A stretch of DNA of 6,354 bases from Candidatus Woesearchaeota archaeon (GCA_016211245.1 JACQSQ010000069.1:1-6354); one strand, 5' to 3'; shown: positions 1 through 4,557, counted from the stretch's first letter. Notes: generated by a model not told the origin, from the letters alone. Numbers and translations: made by a program.

Positions 1-1245
1 AGTTATATCAACAAAATTGTCAACTGTGACGTTAATTAAACTTGAAAATCCTAGATTTCCTGCAGCATCCCTTGCCCTTGCCTGCAAAGTGTGCTGGCCA
101 TTTGAAGAGCTTGCTGTGTTCCAAGATACTGAGTATGGGCTTGTTGTGTCCTCGCTTCCTAGATTTGCGCCATCAAGCAAGAACTGAACTCCTGCAACTC
201 CTACATTATCTGTTGCTGTTGCTACCACATTTATTGTTCCTGAAACAGTTGAGCCGGAAGCTGGCGATGTCAAATTGGCTGTTGGTGAAGTTGTGTCTGG
301 CGGCTGGCTTACAAACACTATTGTGTTTTGGTTTACAGAACCGCCAGAATTTGTAGCAGTCAAAGTGTATGTTGTTGTTGCCGCAGGAGCAACATTAATT
401 GAGCCAGAAGCGGCTACTGCTCCAATGCCCTGGTTTATGCTTACATTAGTTGCATTAATTGTTGACCATGCAAGTGTTGAATTTTCACCTGCTATTATTG
501 AGGAAGGTGTGGCATTAAAGCTTGATATAATGGGCAATGCCTGCTGACCTCCAATTGGAGTATTCATATCGCTTTGTATTTCTGCCTGCGATAGTACCCT
601 GTTGTATATCCTAATCTCATCTATCTTGCCTTTGAACCATTCCCCCCATACTGAGTTGCCTCCAATCCTTAATGGGTTTGAGGAGGTTGCCATGCTTCCT
701 GACACGCTTGTTGTCCTTACTAGGTTTCCATTGACATAAAGCCTTAAGGCGCCGCTGCTGTATGTGCCAGTTAGATGAGTCCATGCATTTAATGGCAACA
801 CAGAAGTTCCGACAGCAGACCTGTCATAACCTATTCTTGCATAGACTGCTGGGGGCCTGTTTGCTCCGTCTGTTGCGTATAAAGAATATGCAAGGCCGCC
901 GCTCATTTCCTTTAACATGACTGTTCTCCAGTCGCTATTGATTGCAGTAGGATAAACCCATGCCTCTAAAGTCATGCTGCTTGTCAAATCAAGAGAAGCA
1001 GCATCATTAACTGTTACCCAGTCATTAGTTCCGTCAAAATTTAAACCATTTCCATACTTGCCTGCCGTCCATGTTGCGCCCGACACTGCGCCATTCAAGC
1101 CATTTCCGGAAGAATCCCCTAATGTTGTGCCGGAGCCCTCATTAAAGCTGTATGCTGCAATAAGATTGGAAGATTGTGCAAAAGCACTTGCTGCGAAGAC
1201 AGAAAAAATGCATAACAACAATATGAGAATAGTAATTTTTTTCAT
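1..1245 (-). CDS. Secreted LamG/Ig-like domain surface protein, C-terminus beyond left edge
   Basis: Translation from the ATG at 1243-1245 stays open for 415 codons to the left edge, so the C-terminus is missing. Residues 1-23 form a signal peptide: lysines at 2-3, a Leu/Ile-rich core, and an AFA|Q cleavage site after residue 23. Residues about 28-228 match a LamG/concanavalin-A-like jellyroll, with AYSFNEGSG near 31, FDGTNDWV near 70, MTLEAWVYP from 91, a WTHLTGTY...LYVNG core, and a closing GKIDEIRIYNRVLS segment. Residues about 238-312 form an Ig-like domain of a type common in bacterial surface proteins (ATPSSI, STLAWST, TTTYTLTATN). Residues about 317-410 form a second one (SPASGSTVSGTINVVA...DNVGVAGVQFLLDG). 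Known relatives are exported or cell-surface proteins that bind glycans or other ligands. Adhesion to a partner cell or matrix is inference. Several NXS/T sequons would allow archaeal N-glycosylation. No membrane or cell-wall anchor is visible in this part. Confidence 0.9.
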   Translation of the reverse strand, partial: MKKITILILLLCIFSVFAASAFAQSSNLIAAYSFNEGSGTTLGDSSGNGLNGAVSGATWTAGKYGNGLNFDGTNDWVTVNDAASLDLTSSMTLEAWVYPTAINSDWRTVMLKEMSGGLAYSLYATDGANRPPAVYARIGYDRSAVGTSVLPLNAWTHLTGTYSSGALRLYVNGNLVRTTSVSGSMATSSNPLRIGGNSVWGEWFKGKIDEIRIYNRVLSQAEIQSDMNTPIGGQQALPIISSFNATPSSIIAGENSTLAWSTINATNVSINQGIGAVAASGSINVAPAATTTYTLTATNSGGSVNQNTIVFVSQPPDTTSPTANLTSPASGSTVSGTINVVATATDNVGVAGVQFLLDGANLGSEDTTSPYSVSWNTASSSNGQHTLQARARDAAGNLGFSSLINVTVDNFVDIT

Positions 1246-1277
1246 TCTTTTATCATCTATGAGAAATTGGATACTTC

Positions 1278-1285
1278 TATTTAAA
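1278..1285 (-). promoter_or_regulatory. TATA box of the LamG surface-protein gene
   Basis: The minus strand reads TTTAAATA here. Initiation about 25 bases downstream would fall near 1256, giving a leader of roughly ten bases before the ATG at 1245. No Shine-Dalgarno sequence lies in that leader. The 174-base gap from 1246 to 1419 otherwise holds only AT-rich sequence and the T-run after the neighbouring regulator gene. Confidence 0.5.
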
Positions 1286-1407
1286 TTTTACCGTCTGATT
1301 TTTGAATTGGAATCACAACTCAATAACTACATCTTAAAATTATTTTTTTTCTTGAAGACACCAACTAGATTAATACGGAATTCATTTATTAAAATTTCAT
1401 AAGGGAT

Positions 1408-1414
1408 AAAAAAA
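1408..1414 (-). terminator. Oligo-T terminator after the TrmB-family gene
   Basis: Seven consecutive A on the plus strand give T7 on the minus strand, five bases after the TAA (1420-1422) of the TrmB-family gene. Archaeal RNA polymerase terminates at T-runs without needing a hairpin, so this position fits a terminator. Confidence 0.45.
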
Positions 1415-1419
1415 TATTA

Positions 1420-2169
1420 TTAAACATATTTTTCCCACAAATAATCAAACTGGTTTGAGAATGTCTTTACAACCTGCTCTGATTTAATTCGCATCACTAT
1501 AATATCCGGTTCATAAATAATTATCAATACATTTTCTCCGAATACAACCCATACAATTGGCATGTATACTTCCTGCGGAAGCCATATCACTTCGACTTTT
1601 GTTGTTTCTTTTGCCGCTTCCATTCTTTTGATTACTTCATCTAATTTTGTGGAGAATAATTTTACCCCAATGTTCTTAAACCATTTTTTGAAATCAATTG
1701 GAAAGAATGCTTGAATCTGGAAGTTTCCGAAACCTTTCCAGTATTTTGGCTTTTCTCTTACTATTTCATTGATTATTGCTTTGTAGGCTTTCCTTCCCCT
1801 ATAAATCTCAAACAATTCTTTTTCCTTAATGCTATCATATTTTTCCTTCAATTGAGGCATAATTTGATTCAGTTCCTTCTTTAGTTCATCGATTTTTGAA
1901 ATTCTTTTTTCCTTAATCTCTTCCACAATTTGAGGCAATTTTTCCGGATTTGTTGCTAGAAAAAGCTTCTTATTATCTTCAAACAATGCTGTTACAAGAC
2001 CAATCTGAGAGAGTTTTTCCAAGGCGTCATAGGCATTGGCTTTGTAAGTACCTGCCCGTTTGGCAACCTTGTCGGCGCTTGATTTTCCAAGCTCAAGCAA
2101 GGCAAGATAAACCTTGGCTGCAGTAGGGCTTATCTCTAGTTTCTGTAATAATAGTTCAGATTCAGGCAT
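1420..2169 (-). CDS. TrmB-family winged-helix transcriptional regulator
   Basis: The 249-residue product has the TrmB-family layout. Residues about 5-75 form a winged helix-turn-helix: helix 1 around TAAKVYLALLELG (16-28), a positioning helix around SADKVAKRAG, and a recognition helix around YKANAYDALEKL (42-53), followed by the wing IGLVTALFEDNKKLFLA. Residues about 80-115 form a charged coiled coil (KRISKIDELKKELNQ) that probably dimerises the protein. Residues about 118-249 are the family's effector-type C-terminal region, ending in the typical FDYLWEKY. Family members sense sugars or other metabolites and repress or activate transport and metabolic genes. The ligand cannot be inferred here, and the C-terminal part looks shorter than the full sugar-binding domain of classical TrmB. 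The ATG at 2169 sits about 25 bases from a TATA box with no Shine-Dalgarno sequence, so the mRNA is probably leaderless. A perfect inverted repeat lies between TATA box and start codon, suggesting autoregulation together with the divergent gene. Confidence 0.88.
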   Translation of the reverse strand: MPESELLLQKLEISPTAAKVYLALLELGKSSADKVAKRAGTYKANAYDALEKLSQIGLVTALFEDNKKLFLATNPEKLPQIVEEIKEKRISKIDELKKELNQIMPQLKEKYDSIKEKELFEIYRGRKAYKAIINEIVREKPKYWKGFGNFQIQAFFPIDFKKWFKNIGVKLFSTKLDEVIKRMEAAKETTKVEVIWLPQEVYMPIVWVVFGENVLIIIYEPDIIVMRIKSEQVVKTFSNQFDYLWEKYV

Positions 2170-2174
2170 AAAAG

Positions 2175-2193
2175 TAGTAGTATATAACTACTA
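2175..2193. promoter_or_regulatory. Candidate operator: TAGTAGT-ATATA-ACTACTA inverted repeat
   Basis: Two perfectly complementary 7-base arms, TAGTAGT (2175-2181) and ACTACTA (2187-2193), flank a 5-base ATATA spacer. The element lies directly upstream of the TrmB-family start codon and touches the TATA box (2192-2199), so bound protein should block initiation. The arms contain AGTA/TACT half-sites. Established knowledge: the haloarchaeal TrmB site has the form TACT-N3-AGTA, so similar half-sites for a family member are plausible. That the adjacent regulator is the binder is inference. Confidence 0.55.
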
Positions 2194-2200
2194 TTTAAAT
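2192..2200. promoter_or_regulatory. Shared bidirectional TATA element TATTTAAAT
   Basis: On the minus strand this contains TTTAAATA (2192-2199), which predicts transcription starting near 2170, at the ATG of the TrmB-family gene (2169). The core is nearly symmetrical, so on the plus strand it could also serve the divergent gene, with a start near 2221 and a short leader carrying AGGTG. An alternative plus-strand box lies at about 2208-2216 (CTTTAAAAT). Confidence 0.5.
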
Positions 2201-2229
2201 TTATCTACTTTAAAATATTCACTATTTAT

Positions 2230-2234
2230 AGGTG
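2230..2234 (+). promoter_or_regulatory. Ribosome binding site AGGTG deciding the start at 2241
   Basis: AGGTG sits six bases before ATG 2241 and matches five bases of the archaeal AGGAGGTGAT consensus. It supports ATG 2241 over the upstream in-frame GTG at 2232. Confidence 0.5.
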
Positions 2235-2240
2235 GTTAAA

Positions 2241-2780
2241 ATGACTAGAATAGATTTGACGCAAAAAATTGAAGATGTAAGAAAAGTTCCGGGCTTAGAG
2301 GAACATCTAAAGGCACTGCATGACTATCAAATGTACCGCGGTTTGGCGGAGCACAAAGAACCTACTGGTTGCCCGTTTTCATTCTTTGGTCCAGTAGTTT
2401 TTCCAGACCAAGTAACAGGTCATGCCCGTTTATTGGACCTACAAGTAAATCCTGATGAAAAGACTGCCGCCTACATTGTAGAACTTGACGAAAGAATAAA
2501 AGATGGACTCGGCTTGTTTTCTGGTTATGGAGAAGGAGCCCACATTGGCTTCGGCGGAACTGGCAGAGCTGTAGTTGTAGGAGTGTATGCAGATGGCAGG
2601 AATGCACTATCTGCAAAATACGTTTTTCAGGATATGTTTCAACGTGAAAACGATAACCCAGCACTGTTTTATAAGAAAATTACACAATTTGCTAGAGAAG
2701 GTGATAAAATAAAAATAGAAGTTGCCTCAGAAGCTAAAACACAAACTTTTAAATTTAAATTAGTAGATAAAAGAAGTTAA
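2241..2780 (+). CDS. Unrecognised soluble protein divergent from the TrmB-family gene
   Basis: I do not recognise this 179-residue protein. It has no signal peptide and no membrane segment, so it is probably cytoplasmic. An N-terminal helical stretch (IEDVRKVPGLEEHLKALHDY) precedes a central region rich in Gly and hydrophobic residues that looks beta-rich (GLGLFSGYGEGAHIGFGGTG, then AVVVGVYADG). A charged C-terminal part follows (KIKIEVASEAKTQTFKFKLV), ending in probable strands. There is one cysteine (TGCPF) and no nucleotide-binding or metal-binding motif I can name. The start chosen is ATG 2241, because AGGTG (2230-2234) lies six bases upstream and matches the archaeal anti-Shine-Dalgarno sequence. 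An in-frame GTG at 2232 overlaps that AGGTG and has no ribosome site of its own. Sharing a 71-base intergenic region and operator with the TrmB-family gene suggests that regulator controls it. Confidence 0.8.
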   Translation: MTRIDLTQKIEDVRKVPGLEEHLKALHDYQMYRGLAEHKEPTGCPFSFFGPVVFPDQVTGHARLLDLQVNPDEKTAAYIVELDERIKDGLGLFSGYGEGAHIGFGGTGRAVVVGVYADGRNALSAKYVFQDMFQRENDNPALFYKKITQFAREGDKIKIEVASEAKTQTFKFKLVDKRS

Positions 2781-2801
2781 TTAGTACAATGATTAGAAAT
2801 A

Positions 2802-2914
2802 TGGGCCCAGCCGGAATTGAACCGGCACCCCAACCCGTCTCAAGTGAGGGCGCTTCGCAATGCTTTGCGTCCAGCTGTGTGAAGGTCGTATCCTAGCCAC
2901 TAGACCATGGGCCC
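2802..2914 (-). tRNA. tRNA-Val(CAC) with a 41-base intron
   Basis: The minus strand folds into a complete tRNA. The acceptor GGGCCCA pairs with TGGGCCC over 7 bp, and the discriminator is A (2802). The D arm is GTCT/GGAT with loop AGTGGCTA, and the anticodon stem is CGACC/GGTTG with one G-U pair. The variable region is GGGT, and the T arm is GCCGG-TTCAATT-CCGGC. With U33 fixed, bases 34-36 read CAC, giving a valine tRNA for GUG codons; the GGG start and A73 fit archaeal tRNA-Val. The anticodon stem closes only if 41 bases after position 37 are removed. The mature length is 72 bases without CCA, which is not encoded. The gene is convergent with the 179-residue ORF, 21 bases from its stop. Confidence 0.9.
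2837..2877 (-). other. Bulge-helix-bulge tRNA intron at position 37/38
   Basis: The intron lies at the canonical archaeal site, directly 3' of the anticodon. The exon-intron junctions form the splicing-endonuclease motif. The 5' bulge is CA|C. The 4-bp central helix pairs UUCA of the 5' exon (tRNA positions 32-35) with UGAG near the intron 3' end, including one G-U pair. The 3' bulge is AC|G. Cutting both bulges between their second and third bases gives a seven-base anticodon loop, UUCACAG. The intron interior can form a hairpin from CGCAA/TTGCG, or alternatively GGACGC/GCGCCC with one mismatch. Confidence 0.85.
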
Positions 2915-2933
2915 AAGAGGAATGCATATGGGA

Positions 2934-2941
2934 TTTTAAGA
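2934..2941 (-). promoter_or_regulatory. TATA-like element upstream of tRNA-Val
   Basis: The minus strand reads TCTTAAAA. Its centre is about 24 bases from the tRNA 5' end (2914), as expected for an independent archaeal tRNA promoter. It lies between that 5' end and the stop codon of the upstream membrane-protein gene. The match is weak, and co-transcription with that gene remains possible. Confidence 0.35.
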
Positions 2942-2944
2942 AAC

Positions 2945-3289
2945 TTACCACTTATTAAAATTTTGTATGCTAAACATTTCCAAAGCCAGTATATTGGCAT
3001 AGGACAGGTAATATATTATGCCGGCAATTACAAGCAAAATCAGGGCATAAAGCCAAAAACTGGATTTTTGAGCTGTAACTGGCAATCCTGAAGCGGCTTT
3101 TTTGAAGTCCTCTGCTTTCCTGTACCCCTTTAATTTGCCCAAAAGGCTTATACGCTCTTTTTTGTCTTTAACTCCCTGCTGGAACAATCCGGCATCAACA
3201 TTATTTAAGGCCCTGCCTGCAGAAGCACCATTGACTATCTCTTTTTTTCCCCAGTCCAGAAGCTTGGATTCCCTTTTTTTGTCTATCAC
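2945..3289 (-). CDS. Small tail-anchored membrane protein, function unknown
   Basis: This 114-residue protein is not one I recognise. Residues 1-76 are hydrophilic and Lys-rich and probably mostly helical (KKRESKLLDWGKKEI, KDKKERISLLGKLKGYRKAEDFKKAA). Residues about 78-97 form a single hydrophobic membrane helix (FWLYALILLVIAGIIYYLSY), followed by a short tail of about 17 residues. No cleavable signal is present, so a cytoplasmic N-terminal domain with a C-terminal anchor is the simplest topology. The start is GTG at 3287-3289. An in-frame TAG lies immediately upstream, and GAGGTG (3294-3299) sits four bases before the GTG, which supports this start. A TATAAA box lies at 3330-3335. The tRNA-Val gene follows on the same strand 30 bases after its stop. 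Confidence 0.7.
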   Translation of the reverse strand: MIDKKRESKLLDWGKKEIVNGASAGRALNNVDAGLFQQGVKDKKERISLLGKLKGYRKAEDFKKAASGLPVTAQKSSFWLYALILLVIAGIIYYLSYANILALEMFSIQNFNKW

Positions 3290-3293
3290 CTAG

Positions 3294-3299
3294 CACCTC
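3294..3299 (-). promoter_or_regulatory. Ribosome binding site GAGGTG deciding a GTG start
   Basis: The minus strand GAGGTG is a six-base match to the archaeal Shine-Dalgarno consensus, four bases before the GTG at 3287-3289. It fixes the start of the tail-anchored protein, together with the in-frame TAG just upstream of that GTG. Confidence 0.6.
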
Positions 3300-3301
3300 A
3301 T

Positions 3302-3308
3302 AAAAAAA
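3302..3308 (-). terminator. Oligo-T run, candidate terminator of the upstream transcript
   Basis: The plus-strand A7 gives T7 on the minus strand. It lies downstream of the winged-helix gene and just before the ribosome binding site of the tail-anchored protein. It follows the 3' arm of a GC-rich inverted repeat by three bases. It is the first clear T-run after the stop at 3434 and could end that transcript or a small RNA from the intervening region. Confidence 0.35.
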
Positions 3309-3311
3309 GGG

Positions 3312-3375
3312 TTGGCCCCGCTCTTTGGGTTTATACGTGGGGGTGGTTTGAGAAGAACTTAGTTGAGGGGGCCAA
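3312..3375 (-). other. GC-rich inverted repeat upstream of the tail-anchored protein gene
   Basis: TTGGCCCC (3312-3319) and GGGGCCAA (3368-3375) are perfect 8-base inverted repeats separated by 48 bases. On the minus strand the second arm is followed by CCC and a T7 run. The enclosed segment is C-rich on that strand (ACCACCCCCAC) and contrasts with the AT-rich surroundings. It could be a structured 3' end, a small non-coding RNA, or chance pairing. I recognise no known RNA family. Confidence 0.3.
3330..3335 (-). promoter_or_regulatory. TATA box of the tail-anchored protein gene
   Basis: The minus strand reads TATAAA in the context ACGTATAAACCC. Initiation about 25 bases downstream would fall near 3307. 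That gives a leader of roughly 18 bases containing the GAGGTG ribosome site before the GTG start. Confidence 0.45.
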
Positions 3376-3433
3376 TTGAAGAGATTGAGTTTTTGCACCT
3401 CTTTGGTTGATAATATTATGTTTTTATGCTAAA

Positions 3434-3844
3434 TTATCTTACTAATGATCTTGATGGTTTGCGCATCTCCCTTATCCATAACAAGCCTATATGCTGCAGG
3501 TCCTTGTTCAGCTTGTCGCTTATCCTGTATGTCTTCTTGTAAAGATCGTAATCAATCATGCCCATGCTTTTCATGGGCGTCAATATCCTGTCGTAAAACT
3601 GCCTTTTGTTGTACGAAACCTTGACTTTCTTGCCCTTGTACGGAGGTTCGTCTATCAAATCGGTTACTAGACTGCCTTCATGAAGCTTTGTCGCGAACAA
3701 AGACATTTCGGTCTTGCCAATCTCTCCGCCATTGTCTTTCATCATCTCTATAAGCAGTTTGGCAACAATCACTTGCTGCTTTGTCGCAAATATTACTTCA
3801 TATATATCTTCAGGTAGGTTAAACCTGTCGAAGAGGATAACCAT
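3434..3844 (-). CDS. Putative winged-helix DNA-binding protein
   Basis: The product has 136 residues, is basic at the C-terminus, and has no signal or membrane segment. I do not recognise a named family. The pattern suggests a winged helix: helices around VIVAKLLIEMMKDNG (25-39) and GKTEMSLFATKLHEG (43-57), a linker with PPYKGKKVKVSYN, then a likely recognition helix RQFYDRILTPMKSMGMI (81-97). A hairpin-like YDLYKKTYRISD (99-110) follows, then a final helix ending in REMRKPSRSLVR. The ATG at 3844 lies about 26 bases from the centre of a TTTAAATA box (3867-3874) and has no ribosome site, so translation is probably leaderless. An inverted repeat between that box and the start codon fits self-repression. 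DNA binding is inferred from pattern only; a protein-interaction winged helix is equally possible. Confidence 0.65.
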   Translation of the reverse strand: MVILFDRFNLPEDIYEVIFATKQQVIVAKLLIEMMKDNGGEIGKTEMSLFATKLHEGSLVTDLIDEPPYKGKKVKVSYNKRQFYDRILTPMKSMGMIDYDLYKKTYRISDKLNKDLQHIGLLWIREMRKPSRSLVR

Positions 3845-3846
3845 TC

Positions 3847-3870
3847 AATACAGAAAGCGTAACCTGTATT
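3847..3870. promoter_or_regulatory. Candidate operator: AATACAG-N10-CTGTATT inverted repeat
   Basis: Perfect 7-base arms, AATACAG (3847-3853) and CTGTATT (3864-3870), flank a 10-base spacer. The element fills the space between the TATA box (3867-3874, overlapping one arm) and the ATG (3844) of the winged-helix gene. A dimeric repressor bound here would block initiation. The adjacent gene product is the natural candidate binder, but that is inference. Confidence 0.45.
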
Positions 3871-3874
3871 TAAA
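3867..3874 (-). promoter_or_regulatory. TATA box of the winged-helix gene
   Basis: The minus strand reads TTTAAATA. A start about 25 bases downstream falls at 3845, next to the A of the ATG at 3844, which predicts a leaderless mRNA. Confidence 0.6.
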
Positions 3875-3888
3875 TGTTTCGATTTAAG

Positions 3889-3898
3889 ATACTAGTAT
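3889..3898. promoter_or_regulatory. 10-base palindrome ATACTAGTAT between divergent genes
   Basis: This is a perfect self-complementary decamer, 15 bases upstream of the TATA box of the winged-helix gene and 81 bases before the divergent ATG at 3979. It contains the same TACT/AGTA half-sites as the operator candidate at 2175-2193, without a spacer. It may be a second regulator site, but a decamer palindrome in AT-rich DNA can also arise by chance. Confidence 0.25.
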
Positions 3899-3947
3899 AG
3901 GGAAAGGTATATTGATTATTGTAGGAGGTTAAAAGTTGGGATATGTT

Positions 3948-3955
3948 TTTAAATT
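3948..3955 (+). promoter_or_regulatory. TATA-like element before the interrupted ORF
   Basis: TTTAAATT is centred about 27 bases before ATG 3979, the spacing seen for leaderless genes in this window. However, GAGGG (3969-3973) sits five bases before the same ATG and could act as a ribosome site, which would favour an upstream promoter such as TATATT near 3908-3913. The sequence does not decide between them. Confidence 0.35.
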
Positions 3956-3978
3956 AAGTTACCTTTTCGAGGGTTGAA

Positions 3979-4554
3979 ATGACTGATTTTACAAAGGACT
4001 CTTTAGAGGAAAGATTAAGATTGATGGAAACTCAAGTTATACCTGCTTTTTTACATATTCCTATGTATTTAGGGGAGCACCTTCAAATAATTCAAAAGTA
4101 TGTTCAAGGAAAAACAACGGATGGGCTTGGAGCAGTAAATAAACAATTTTTTGTTCAAAAATAAAGATGGGATGAGTTATACAGAATATTTAAAGCGCTA
4201 GATGTTGCTAAATTGGATAATTATTCTGGGTTGTACCAGCGAAGGATATTAGAACCAACCTTGGAGAGAATGGATACTCAATTTGGATCTATGGATGAAT
4301 GCTTAAGGGAAGGAAATGTTAGGGAAAATCCATCCTTAAATGAATCATATTTCGGAGAATTTGAACAACTTTTTGAAGGATATACTGCAACAGTTCGTTC
4401 TTTTACCCAGCAAAAAGCCCAATTAAAAAGATTCATTGGGATTTTTTCACAATTTGATCCTGGAACAATTAAAAAGTACTTTGACATATGGATAAATACT
4501 AGAATTGATGGACTTAGAAAATATGCTCAACAAGTGAATGTACAGATTGGATAA
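3979..4554 (+). pseudogene. Helical protein ORF interrupted by one in-frame TAA
   Basis: From ATG 3979 the frame runs 61 codons to TAA at 4162-4164, then continues open in the same frame through 129 more codons to TAA at 4552-4554. The 16 codons right after the internal stop (RWDELYRIFKALDVAK) lead smoothly into the downstream part (LDNYSGLYQRR). The downstream part has no ATG or GTG start near its beginning, only TTG at 4213. This looks like one protein of about 191 residues broken by a single substitution, for example CAA or AAA to TAA. I do not recognise the family. The content is almost entirely helical and charged (LEERLRLMETQV; FEQLFEGYTATVRSFTQQKAQLKRF), with no signal or membrane segment. 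Alternatives are a sequencing error, two separate short proteins (a TATA-like TATTTAAA at 4186-4193 lies about 25 bases before the TTG), or readthrough. The final stop is three bases from that of the convergent helicase. Confidence 0.6.
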
Positions 4555-4557
4555 ACT

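Noticed and set aside
1343..1350. T8 run on the plus strand as a terminator
   Set aside because: No plus-strand gene lies upstream of it in the window, and on the minus strand it reads as A8. It could only end antisense transcripts.
42..1402. Plus-strand open frames at 42-356, 275-547 and 974-1402
   Set aside because: They lie wholly or mostly opposite the LamG/Ig gene, whose minus-strand translation gives a clear signal peptide and domains. The plus-strand products are low-complexity and resemble nothing.
2232..2240. GTG at 2232 as the start of the divergent unknown protein
   Set aside because: That GTG is inside the AGGTG ribosome site serving ATG 2241 and has no upstream ribosome site of its own.
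2362..2664. Minus-strand 100-codon frame
   Set aside because: It is antisense to the 179-residue gene, has no promoter or ribosome site, and has a biased His/Leu/Gln composition.
2851..2873. Independent hairpin or repeat element around GCGCTTCGCAATGCTTTGCG
   Set aside because: It lies inside the tRNA intron and is explained as the intron's own stem-loop.
2802..2914. tRNA-Glu(UUC) instead of tRNA-Val(CAC)
   Set aside because: The D arm (GGTCTAGTGGCTAGGAT) looks Glu-like and UUC occurs in the loop. But reading UUC as the anticodon would put C at position 33, and the bulge-helix-bulge motif places CAC at 34-36.
3309..3371. Plus-strand G-quadruplex
   Set aside because: There are four G-runs (3309-3311, 3327-3329, 3339-3343, 3367-3371), but the loops are 15, 9 and 23 bases, too long for a confident call.
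3102..3398. Frames at 3102-3293 (plus) and 3201-3398 (minus, GTG start)
   Set aside because: Both overlap the tail-anchored gene, which has a good membrane helix and ribosome site. The minus one runs through the GC-rich inverted repeat and T7 run, and its product looks non-protein-like.
4162..4164. Programmed readthrough or recoded amino acid at the internal TAA
   Set aside because: Known archaeal recoding uses TGA (selenocysteine) or TAG (pyrrolysine). There is no evident downstream structure, and a simple nonsense change or error is more likely.
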